Positions 1-7,165 of a DNA stretch of 64,000 nt are shown here, in pieces. This DNA is from Vicinamibacterales bacterium (GTDB lineage Bacteria; Acidobacteriota; Vicinamibacteria; Vicinamibacterales; UBA2999), in NCBI GenBank assembly GCA_041659285.1, contig JBAZYO010000001.1:248001-312000 (forward strand). Reading direction: 5' to 3'. The notes below the pieces were generated by a model, which saw only the letters and a list, made by a program, of their open reading frames with translations, was not told where the DNA came from and searched no databases. How positions within the stretch are numbered: the first letter of the stretch is position 1; each line of letters starts with the position of its first letter. The position numbers were made by a program, and so were the translations under genes.

Positions 1-2
1 AC

Positions 3-359
3 GGCGCGCTGACCATTACGCTCAACCGGACCAAGGACATTCTCGGTGACCTCGGCCGGCTGCCGTCGCGCGCCCAGGGCGTGCCGGTGCTGATTGGGTT
101 TGCCGCCGAGACCGACGACGTGGTCGCCTACGCCCAGGGCAAGCTCGCGAAGAAGGCGGTGGACCTGGTCGTGGCCAACGACGTCTCGCGGGCCGGCGCC
201 GGGTTCGACGTTGACACCAACGCCGTGTCGATCGTGTCGAAGGCCGGCGTCGAAGACGTGCCCCTGCAGAGCAAGAGCGCGGTGGCCGGCCGCATTCTCG
301 ATCGCGTCGAGCAGTTGCTGATCGCCGTTCCCGCGCGCAACGCCGCCGCCAAGGCCTAG
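3..359 (+). CDS. coaBC: CoaBC C-terminal part (partial, 5' end outside window)
   Basis: The frame is open from the window edge and ends at TAG 357-359. The visible ~118 residues match the C-terminal end of the phosphopantothenate-cysteine ligase (CoaB) half of CoaBC: an LNRTKDIL segment, then VLIGFAAETDD and LVVANDVSR, which are typical CoaB nucleotide-binding/dimer motifs. The enzyme joins cysteine to 4'-phosphopantothenate using CTP and, with its CoaC half, makes 4'-phosphopantetheine for CoA. The decarboxylase half would lie upstream and cannot be checked. The next gene (udg) starts 3 nt after the stop, so they are probably co-transcribed. Confidence 0.88.
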   Translation, partial: GALTITLNRTKDILGDLGRLPSRAQGVPVLIGFAAETDDVVAYAQGKLAKKAVDLVVANDVSRAGAGFDVDTNAVSIVSKAGVEDVPLQSKSAVAGRILDRVEQLLIAVPARNAAAKA

Positions 360-362
360 CCC

Positions 363-1082
363 ATGTCACGCGAAATTGCCGATCACCTGCGTTACTACGC
401 AGACATGGGAGTCACCGGCCTGAGCCGCGACCCCGCCTGGCGAGAGCGGGCCGAAGCGGCTGCCACTGAGGTCCGCCTAAAGGCGGACGCCACATTGGTG
501 GACACCACATCGCAAGCGGTCAGCGAATCGCTGGACGACATCAAGACCGAGATCGGCCCGGCCTGCATGCGCTGCAAGCTGTGCACGCTCGGACGTTCGC
601 AGACTGTGTTCGGCGTCGGCAACCCGAAGGCGCGCCTGATGTTCGTGGGTGAGGCGCCGGGCGAAGAAGAAGACAAGCGCGGCGAGCCGTTCGTGGGCCG
701 CGCCGGGCAACTGCTGACCAAGATCATCGAAGCCATCGGCCTCTCGCGCGAGCAGGTCTACATTGCCAACGTGATCAAGTGCCGGCCGCCCGAGAACCGC
801 AATCCCGAATCGGACGAAGTGGCGGCGTGCGAGCCGTACCTGTTCCGGCAGATCGACGTCGTCAACCCCGCCGTGATCGTGCCGCTCGGCAAGTTCGCGG
901 CGCAGTGCCTGCTGAAGACGACTGACCCGATCACACGGCTGCGCGGGCGGACCTTCGACTATCGCGGCACCACCTTGATCCCGACCTTTCATCCCGCCTA
1001 CCTGCTGCGCAACCCGTCGGCGAAGCGCGAAGTGTGGGAAGACATGAAGAAGGTCCGCGCCATCCTCCAGGGCGACCTGTAG
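363..1082 (+). CDS. udg: Family 4 uracil-DNA glycosylase (4Fe-4S)
   Basis: 239 aa. It removes uracil from DNA as the first step of base excision repair. Family-4 features are clear: the FeS cysteines C71/C74 (CKLC), C140 and C156, the GEAPG loop at 96-100 and the HPAYLLRNP motif at 210-218. Residues 37-44 read VRLKADAT and are encoded by a 24-nt dispersed palindrome (470-493) lying in the linker between the N-terminal helix and the FeS domain, a variable part of the family, so the enzyme should still fold. The next ~16 residues resemble the longer repeat seen in priA and may be its decayed remnant. It sits between coaBC and priA with 3- and 7-nt gaps. Confidence 0.93.
   Translation: MSREIADHLRYYADMGVTGLSRDPAWRERAEAAATEVRLKADATLVDTTSQAVSESLDDIKTEIGPACMRCKLCTLGRSQTVFGVGNPKARLMFVGEAPGEEEDKRGEPFVGRAGQLLTKIIEAIGLSREQVYIANVIKCRPPENRNPESDEVAACEPYLFRQIDVVNPAVIVPLGKFAAQCLLKTTDPITRLRGRTFDYRGTTLIPTFHPAYLLRNPSAKREVWEDMKKVRAILQGDL
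470..493 (-). repeat. REP-like 24-nt palindrome, short form, inside udg
   Basis: Read on the minus strand it starts GTGG, then C, an 8-bp stem GTCCGCCT / AGGCGGAC around a TT centre, then C. The same unit recurs at 1467-1490 and 32653-32676. On the plus strand it is read in frame as VRLKADAT within udg. Length is a multiple of three and four of the six frames lack a stop. Confidence 0.85.
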
Positions 1083-1089
1083 GTACCCC

Positions 1090-3438
1090 GTGAGCGATCG
1101 TCTCGTGTCCGTCGCGGTGCCGGTGCCCGCGCTCGGCCTGCTCACCTATCGCGTCCCTCCCGATCAGCCCATGCCCGTGCCCGGCGCGCGCGTGGTGGTG
1201 CCGCTTGGCCCGCGCCAGATCACCGGCGTCGCCGTCGGGCAGGTCAGCGCCGCCGACACCAGGTTCGCGCTGAAGGACATCGTCCAGGTGATGGACGCGG
1301 ACGCGTTCGTGCCGGCGGATGTGGTCAAGCTCACGCAGTGGGTGGCCGACTATTACCTGGCCGGCCCCGGCGCGGCGCTCGCCGCGGCGCTGCCGCCGCA
1401 CGGGTTGACCGCGCGGGCGGACCGATTCAAGACCGTGCGGGTGGTGGCGCTCACCGCGGCGGGCATGGTCCGCCTAAAGGCGGACGCTACGGCAGGCGAG
1501 GTGGCGTCCGGCTTCTCGACCGACGACGCCTCGGCGAAGGCGGTTAGCCGGACCTTGGGCAAGAAACAGCAAGAGGCGCTGGAGTTGCTCAAGGGCTCGC
1601 CCGACGGCATGGCGGCGCCCGACCTCGCCGCTCGCGGCATCGCCTCCGCCACCATCACCCGGCTGAAGGGGTTCGGCTACGTCGCGGTCCGCAACGACCG
1701 CGTCGATCGCGATCCGTTCGAGCATGCGGTCGGTGCCGGCAAGGCTTCCACCTTCGCGCCGGGCGCTACGGTGGACAAGGACGGTGCGTCGGCACGGCGA
1801 GCGCTGACGGACGAGCAACAGGCCGCGATGGCCCACCTCGCGCCGTTGGCCGCAGCGAAGGCCTTTCACGTCGCGCTCGTGCACGGCGTGACCGGCAGCG
1901 GCAAGACCGAGGTCTACCTGCAGCTGGCCGACGCGGTGCGGCAGAGCGGGCGCGGCGTGCTGATGCTGGTGCCCGAGATTGCGTTGACGCCGCAGGTGGC
2001 GGCGCTGTTTCGCGCCCGCTTCGGCGCCGCGGTGGCGATCCAGCACAGCGGCCTGTCGGACGGCGAGCGGCACGACCAGTGGCATCGCATCCGCCGCGGC
2101 GACGTCAACGTCGTGATCGGCACGCGCTCGGCGGTGTTCGCGCCGCTGGCCAACCCCGGCCTGATCATCGTCGACGAAGAGCACGACACCTCGTACAAGC
2201 AGGACGAGACGCCGCGCTACAACGGCCGCGACGTCGCCATCATGCGCGGCAAGTTCGCCGGCGCGCTGGTCGTCATCGGCTCGGCGACGCCGACGCTCGA
2301 GTCCTACGCCAACGCGCTGGCCGGGCGCTACTCGCTGGTCACCCTCAACCGCCGCGTGCTCGACCGGCCGATGGCGCAGGTGCAGGTGATCAACATGCGC
2401 GACGAGATCGCGGCCGCGGGCACCGAGGTGGTGTTGAGCCGGGCGCTGCACGAGGCGATCCAGGCGCGGCTGGACCAGGGGCAGCAGTCGCTGATTCTGC
2501 TCAACCGGCGGGGATTTGCCAATTCGGTGCTGTGCCGGCAATGCGGCGCGAGCCTGGAGTGCCCCAACTGCAGCGTGACGCTGACCGTGCACACGAGTCA
2601 GGGCCTGCCGAGCCGAAGCGCGGAGCGCGAAGGCTGGCGGGCGCGTTGCCACTACTGCAACTTCACCCGGATGGTGCCGAAGGCGTGCGAGAAATGCGCC
2701 GCCCCCTACATGGAACGCATCGGCTTCGGCACCGAGCGCGTCGAGGCCGAGGTTCGCGCCGCGTTCCCGAAGGCGAGGGTGGCGCGCGTCGATCGCGACA
2801 CCGTGCGCCGGAAGGGCAGTCTCGTCGAGATCCTGGACCGCGTGGCGAGCCGCGATGTGGACGTGCTGATCGGCACGCAGATGATCGCGAAGGGCCACGA
2901 CTTTCCGGAGGTCACGCTGGTCGGCGTGATCTCCGCCGACGTCGGCCTCGGGCTCGCCGACTTCCGCTCGGCCGAACGCACGTTCCAGCTGCTCACGCAG
3001 GTGGCCGGCCGCGCCGGCCGCGGCGAGCGGCCCGGGCAGGCCATCATCCAGTCGCTGGTGCCCGAGCATTACAGCGTGCGGCTGGCCTGCGACCAGGACT
3101 ACCGCGCCTTCTACGAGAAGGAAGTCGAGTTCCGCCGGGCCATGCGCTACCCGCCGCAAGTGGCGATGGTCAACGTCGTGGTGCGCGGCAAGACGTTCGA
3201 AGAGGCGATGGCCGGCGCGCACGACCTGGCCGAGGCGACCAAGGGCGGGCGCGGCTTCGTGGTGCTCGGCCCGGCGCCGGCGCCGCTGACGAAGTTGCGC
3301 GGCGAACACCGCGCCCAGTTCTTCCTGAAGGGGACGAGCCGCAAGGCGATGCGCGAGGCGCTGCAACTGGCCCTGTCGCGGAAGCCGGAACTGGGCAAGC
3401 GCCTCTCGGTGGACGTCGACCCGCTATCGATGTTGTGA
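1090..3438 (+). CDS. priA: Primosomal protein N' (replication restart helicase PriA)
   Basis: 782 aa, GTG start 7 nt after udg. PriA is the 3'-5' DNA helicase that reloads the replisome at collapsed forks. Visible parts: N-terminal 3'-end-binding domain (~1-105), Walker A VTGSGKTE near 268-275, the DEEH box near 362-365, the paired zinc-binding Cys clusters (CRQC...CPNC near 482-494; CHYC...CEKC near 520-540) and the C-terminal helicase motifs with GRAGRGERPG. Residues ~126-155 are encoded by a pair of inverted dispersed repeats (1467-1490 and 1501-1554) between the 3'-binding domain and the winged helix. A further Ala/Gly linker at ~215-240 contains another repeat-like palindrome (TCCACC ... 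GGTGGA). Helicase motifs are intact, so probably functional. Confidence 0.96.
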   Translation: MSDRLVSVAVPVPALGLLTYRVPPDQPMPVPGARVVVPLGPRQITGVAVGQVSAADTRFALKDIVQVMDADAFVPADVVKLTQWVADYYLAGPGAALAAALPPHGLTARADRFKTVRVVALTAAGMVRLKADATAGEVASGFSTDDASAKAVSRTLGKKQQEALELLKGSPDGMAAPDLAARGIASATITRLKGFGYVAVRNDRVDRDPFEHAVGAGKASTFAPGATVDKDGASARRALTDEQQAAMAHLAPLAAAKAFHVALVHGVTGSGKTEVYLQLADAVRQSGRGVLMLVPEIALTPQVAALFRARFGAAVAIQHSGLSDGERHDQWHRIRRGDVNVVIGTRSAVFAPLANPGLIIVDEEHDTSYKQDETPRYNGRDVAIMRGKFAGALVVIGSATPTLESYANALAGRYSLVTLNRRVLDRPMAQVQVINMRDEIAAAGTEVVLSRALHEAIQARLDQGQQSLILLNRRGFANSVLCRQCGASLECPNCSVTLTVHTSQGLPSRSAEREGWRARCHYCNFTRMVPKACEKCAAPYMERIGFGTERVEAEVRAAFPKARVARVDRDTVRRKGSLVEILDRVASRDVDVLIGTQMIAKGHDFPEVTLVGVISADVGLGLADFRSAERTFQLLTQVAGRAGRGERPGQAIIQSLVPEHYSVRLACDQDYRAFYEKEVEFRRAMRYPPQVAMVNVVVRGKTFEEAMAGAHDLAEATKGGRGFVVLGPAPAPLTKLRGEHRAQFFLKGTSRKAMREALQLALSRKPELGKRLSVDVDPLSML
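1467..1490 (-). repeat. REP-like short form inside priA
   Basis: Same 24-nt palindrome as in udg with one change (C to T near the end: GCTAC instead of GCCAC on the plus strand). Read in frame as VRLKADAT. It is oriented opposite to the long form 10 nt downstream, so the two make a BIME-like inverted pair. Confidence 0.85.
1501..1554 (+). repeat. REP-like long form (54 nt) inside priA
   Basis: Begins GTGGC and ends GGACC like the short form, but the two stem arms (GTCCGGCT and AGCCGGAC) are separated by ~32 nt containing a second hairpin (CGCCT / AGGCG around CGGCGA). The element at 22902-22955 is the same length with only five substitutions, two of which (positions 11 and 48) are a compensatory G-C to C-G swap in the stem. 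54 nt keeps the reading frame. Confidence 0.85.
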
Positions 3439-3488
3439 CAGTGTCGACACTCGAATACCAATCTTGCACACTGTCTGCGCACGAGTCA

Positions 3489-3516
3489 TTGACTGCAGCA
3501 GGGTTCCGCATAGAAT
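3489..3516 (+). promoter_or_regulatory. Candidate sigma70-type promoter for the hybrid kinase
   Basis: TTGACT at 3489-3494 and TAGAAT at 3511-3516, 16 nt apart. It would leave a leader of roughly 225 nt before the ATG at 3747. The leader holds several small hairpins (for example GGCGCCACATGGCGC near 3690) and a 22-codon ORF at 3570-3638, but no RNA family was recognised. The 308-nt gap between priA and the kinase otherwise shows only a 12-nt palindrome AGTGTCGACACT at 3440-3451. Confidence 0.45.
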
Positions 3517-3746
3517 CGCGACAGCTTGCGGCGGATGCATTCGGCGTTGCGCTGTGAGATTCGGACTTATGGATCGTTCGGCGTTTCGTAACCAGCACTC
3601 CATGTGCTCTTGGCGGCCTCCTCGGCAGCCGGGATGATGGCCGTTGCCCCCAACGGGATCGGGTGATCGATCGCAACACTCACTCTCCAGGCGCCACATG
3701 GCGCGGGTTCCTTCATCCGGGCCGGAGGTGTGAGTGACACATCGAG

Positions 3747-5705
3747 TTGAGGGGACGCGGCGCAATGCTGTTGACGGGTCGCACGCTTACGGGACGAATC
3801 CTCGTTGTGGAAGACGAAGCCATGGTCGCGGCGGAACTGCACGCGCACCTGCGGAAGCTTCGCCTGGAGGTCATCGGGACTGAACGGACCTGGCCGATGG
3901 CGGTGGAGACGGCCCGGCGCGCGAGGCCCGACCTCGTGCTGATGAACACCAGCCTCGAAGGGCAATTCGACGGCATCGAGGCCGCCAAGGTGATCCAGGG
4001 GACGCTCGGCATCCCGGTGGTGCTGCTCACGACGCGCACCGACGCGCAGGCGATTGCACTGGCCAAGGCGTGCAGTCCCGTGGGCTGCCTGGTCCGCCCG
4101 TACCGCTCCGGCGACCTCGCGATCAGCATTGAGATGGCGCTGCACCGCCATGCGATCGAGCGCCAGCTGCGCCAGCGTGAGCTCCAATATGCCGCCGCGC
4201 TGGCCACCGTCGGCGATGGCGTGCTCGCCACCGATCGCGACGGGCGCGTGACGTTCATGAACCCCGAAGCCGAGGCCCTGACCGGGTGGCGGGCCGCGGC
4301 GGCGATTAGCCAGCCGGCGGACCACGTGTTTCAGCTGGTGGACGAGGCGACGCGGCAACCCCTGCACAGCGCCATCCTGGCGGCGATCGGGGAGGGCCAT
4401 CCGCTGGATGCGACGCAGAATCTGTTGGCCGGGCACGACGGGCTCATTCCCATCGACAGGCAGATCGCCGTCCTCAGGGGACCGGATGGTCTCGTCTCCG
4501 GCGCGGTCGTGGCCTTTCGAGATTTGCGGGCCCGCCGCCTTGCCGAATCCGCCGCTCGCCGCGCCGAAGATCAACTGCGCGAGGGCCAGCGCGTGCAGGC
4601 CATCGGGCACCTGGCCGGCGGCGTGGCCCACGACTTCAACAACCTGCTCACGGTGATTAATGGCTACGCCGAGGCGTTGGTGGAAATGGGGGGGTGGGAG
4701 CCGCGTGTCGCCAAGATGCTGAACGGTATTCACCAGGCGGGCAGGCGATCGGCGGCCCTCACCTCGCAGTTGTTGTCGTTTTCCCGCAAGGACGCGCCGA
4801 GCGCGCAGACGGTCGCTCCCAATGACCTGATCGCCGGCATCATCGACATGCTGCAGCGGCTGATTGGCGAAGACATCACGGTCGTGACCACGCTGCGCCC
4901 GAACATCGGGTGCGTCAATGTGGAGCCCAGCCAACTCGAACAGATCGTCATGAACCTCGTCCTCAATGCCCGCGACGCCATGCCCGCAGGCGGCCGCGTG
5001 GTCATCGAGACGGCGGCGGTCACGTTTAACGAGCCCACCGCGAACCCCGACAGCATTCCGGCGGGCCGATACCTGGTGCTGTCGGTGAGCGACCCGGGCG
5101 TGGGCATGAAGCCAGACGTGCAGAGGCGGATTTTCGAGCCGTTGTTCACGACCAAGCCGGCCGGCAAGGGCACCGGGCTGGGGCTGGCGACGGTCTATGG
5201 GATTGTGCGGAATGCCGGCGGACGGGTCGTCGTCTTCAGCGCCGTGGACAAGGGCACGGTGTTCAAGGTGTTCCTCCCCTTGAGCGAACTGGAACCGGCG
5301 GGTGCGACCTCGCCGGTGGCGGCCGCGCCGGAACCGGCGGGGTGGGAGACCGTGTTGCTCGTGGAGGACGACGGGGACGTCCGCGAGTTCGCCGCCGTCG
5401 CCATCAGCCGCTTTGGCTTCCGGGTGATCACCGCGCCGACCGGGATCGAGGCGCTCGCGTTGTGTGAAGCAGATCCGTCGCTGATCAGCCTGCTGGTCAC
5501 CGACGTGGTCATGCCGTCGATGAGCGGACCGGAACTGGCGGCGCGCGTCCGCGCCCTGGTGCCGGGCCTCCGCGTCTTGTACCTGTCCGGCTATCCCGAA
5601 GATGCATTGGGGCAGGCCGGCCCGGGCGCGGCGACGGCATTCCTGCAGAAGCCGTTCACCAGCGCGGAACTGGCGGGTGCCATCCGCGGCCTGCTTGACG
5701 GTTAA
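3747..5705 (+). CDS. Hybrid sensor histidine kinase: pseudo-receiver, PAS, kinase, receiver
   Basis: 652 aa, no membrane segments, so cytoplasmic. Domains in order: receiver-like (~17-135), PAS (~145-262), HisKA with GHLAGGVAHDFNN (H295), HATPase with N-box NLVLNARDAMP and GKGTGLGLATV (to ~512), and C-terminal receiver (~535-650) with an intact phospho-acceptor D586 (LLVTDVVMP). The first receiver keeps the acidic pocket (VVEDE) but has Asn67 where the acceptor Asp should be (LVLMNTSL) and Arg117 for the conserved Lys (LVRPY), so it should not be phosphorylated. The kinase probably phosphorylates its own C-terminal receiver. No partner gene is adjacent. An alternative start is ATG 3765. Confidence 0.9.
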   Translation: MRGRGAMLLTGRTLTGRILVVEDEAMVAAELHAHLRKLRLEVIGTERTWPMAVETARRARPDLVLMNTSLEGQFDGIEAAKVIQGTLGIPVVLLTTRTDAQAIALAKACSPVGCLVRPYRSGDLAISIEMALHRHAIERQLRQRELQYAAALATVGDGVLATDRDGRVTFMNPEAEALTGWRAAAAISQPADHVFQLVDEATRQPLHSAILAAIGEGHPLDATQNLLAGHDGLIPIDRQIAVLRGPDGLVSGAVVAFRDLRARRLAESAARRAEDQLREGQRVQAIGHLAGGVAHDFNNLLTVINGYAEALVEMGGWEPRVAKMLNGIHQAGRRSAALTSQLLSFSRKDAPSAQTVAPNDLIAGIIDMLQRLIGEDITVVTTLRPNIGCVNVEPSQLEQIVMNLVLNARDAMPAGGRVVIETAAVTFNEPTANPDSIPAGRYLVLSVSDPGVGMKPDVQRRIFEPLFTTKPAGKGTGLGLATVYGIVRNAGGRVVVFSAVDKGTVFKVFLPLSELEPAGATSPVAAAPEPAGWETVLLVEDDGDVREFAAVAISRFGFRVITAPTGIEALALCEADPSLISLLVTDVVMPSMSGPELAARVRALVPGLRVLYLSGYPEDALGQAGPGAATAFLQKPFTSAELAGAIRGLLDG

Positions 5706-6727
5706 GGCGCGCCGATGAACGGGCCGATCGGCGCGGGCGTAAAGCACACGATCAGCACGATGAGCGCCACCGCCGCGAGGATCAGGCGGCCGCGATCCAG
5801 CGGCTCGGCTTCATCGAGCGTCGGCGGGTGCCGCGGCCCCATCATCACGATCATCGCGACCAGCAGCACCGTCCACGCGATCCAGCTGGACGACACGAAA
5901 GTCAGTCCGATCGCGACGCCAATCATCACGATGGTGATGGCGGTGGAGCGGCGGCCGAACACGGCGTACGCGATGTGGCCGCCGTCGAGCTGCGCGATCG
6001 GGAACAGGTTGAGCGCCGTCGCCAGCAGCCCGAACCACGCCGCGAACGCCATCGGATGCATGTTGATCGAGTAGCCGTCCGCCACCTCGCCCCACACGAT
6101 CCACGCTGCGAAGCGGAAGAGCAGCGGCTCACCCAGTTCCATCAGCTGCGAGGCGTCGTCGGGGAGCCGGTCAACCCGCGACATCCATAATCCGAGGAAG
6201 AGTGCCGGCACGGCCACCACGAACCCGGCGAGCGGGCCGGCAATGCCGATGTCGAAGAGCGCGACCTTGCCGGGGATGCGCGATCGGATCCGGATGAAGG
6301 CGCCGAGGGTGCCGGTCAGTGGCAGCGGCGCCGGCAGGAAGTAGGGGCGCGTCGCCTCGACGCCGTAGCGGAGGCACGCGAGGTAGTGCCCCATCTCGTG
6401 GCAGCCGAGAATCGCCAGGATGGTCAGGCTGTACCAGAGCCCGCGCACGTAGAACATCGGATCCGCGAAGATTCCCTGCACCGATTGGGAGTCCGGCGGC
6501 GCCTGGTTCAGCGACGCGAGGTCGAACGTGAAGCTGTAGTAGTGGCAGCCGCCCACGACCGTCGTCGAGACCAGCGTGAGGCCGAGGAGGACCAGCTGCA
6601 CCCACAGCCGCCCGTGGTTCGGAGGCATGGGAGGCGGCACGTAAACCGGTACGAAGTCATCGTACCGATCGATCGGATCTGGAATGGGCAGGGACGAGGG
6701 GCCGTCTGGCCCCTGAGGAGGGTACAC
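5702..6727 (-). CDS. Site-2 protease family (M50) membrane metalloprotease
   Basis: About 341 aa. M50 enzymes cut substrates within the membrane. The zinc motif HEMGH sits in the first conserved helix and the second motif NLFPIAQLDGGH provides the Asp ligand; about six to eight hydrophobic segments are visible, together with a Pro-rich cytosolic N-terminus. The frame stays open further upstream into the HU gene; I place the start at GTG 6727, 5 nt after the HU stop, because earlier codons overlap HU. ATG at MPPNHG is an alternative. It overlaps the hybrid-kinase stop tail-to-tail by 4 nt. It is co-oriented with HU and probably shares its promoter. Substrate unknown. Confidence 0.85.
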   Translation of the reverse strand: MYPPQGPDGPSSLPIPDPIDRYDDFVPVYVPPPMPPNHGRLWVQLVLLGLTLVSTTVVGGCHYYSFTFDLASLNQAPPDSQSVQGIFADPMFYVRGLWYSLTILAILGCHEMGHYLACLRYGVEATRPYFLPAPLPLTGTLGAFIRIRSRIPGKVALFDIGIAGPLAGFVVAVPALFLGLWMSRVDRLPDDASQLMELGEPLLFRFAAWIVWGEVADGYSINMHPMAFAAWFGLLATALNLFPIAQLDGGHIAYAVFGRRSTAITIVMIGVAIGLTFVSSSWIAWTVLLVAMIVMMGPRHPPTLDEAEPLDRGRLILAAVALIVLIVCFTPAPIGPFIGAP

Positions 6728-6731
6728 GGGC

Positions 6732-7001
6732 TTAACCGATGTTCTGCAGTTCCTTGCCGGGCTTGAAGCGAATGGTCCGGCCGGGAGGAATGCGTACTTC
6801 CTTGCCCGTACGGGGATTGCGGCCAATCCCGCGCTTTCGGGGCTTTACCTGGAACACGCCAAACCCCCGCAGCTCAATGCGTTCCCCGCGCTGCATCGAG
6901 TGACGCATTGCTTCGAATACCGCATCAACTGCCAGCTCGGCCTTCACCTTGGTGACGTCTGCCACCCGAGAGACCTCGTTCACGATGTCGACCTTGATCA
7001 T
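6732..7001 (-). CDS. hup: HU-family DNA-binding protein
   Basis: 89 aa, the usual HU/IHF length. The histone-like fold is recognisable from the RGFGVFQVKPRK segment and the beta-arm with GRNPRTGKEVRIPPG, which includes the intercalating proline. It bends and compacts DNA and affects replication and transcription. The ATG is preceded by a reasonable purine-rich stretch and a strong upstream promoter (TTGACA, 7056-7061). HU versus IHF subunit cannot be settled from sequence alone. Confidence 0.93.
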   Translation of the reverse strand: MIKVDIVNEVSRVADVTKVKAELAVDAVFEAMRHSMQRGERIELRGFGVFQVKPRKRGIGRNPRTGKEVRIPPGRTIRFKPGKELQNIG

Positions 7002-7032
7002 GCGCTCTGGTCGCTCCTCGATCAGTGTAAAT

Positions 7033-7061
7033 AGCTTAAATCAGAGGACTTACGCTGTCAA
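7033..7061 (-). promoter_or_regulatory. Candidate promoter for the HU gene
   Basis: On the minus strand, TTGACA (7056-7061) and TAAGCT (7033-7038) are separated by exactly 17 nt, 32 nt before the HU start codon. It lies in an AT-rich stretch between the divergent HU and der genes. Confidence 0.55.
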
Positions 7062-7165
7062 ACGGATAAGTGCTTTGTCTGGATGTATTTATCGGTAGTT
7101 CCGTGCAGGTGCTGTAGGGGAGTTCCCACCGCAAGCCCTTTTATACCTGTAAGATAGGGGAAATA

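Noticed and set aside
1474..3366. 630-codon frame antisense to priA
   Set aside because: Compositional shadow of priA's GC-rich codons; no motifs.
3567..5747. 726-codon frame antisense to the hybrid kinase
   Set aside because: Arg/Gly/His-rich, no domain, fully covered by a well-defined kinase gene.
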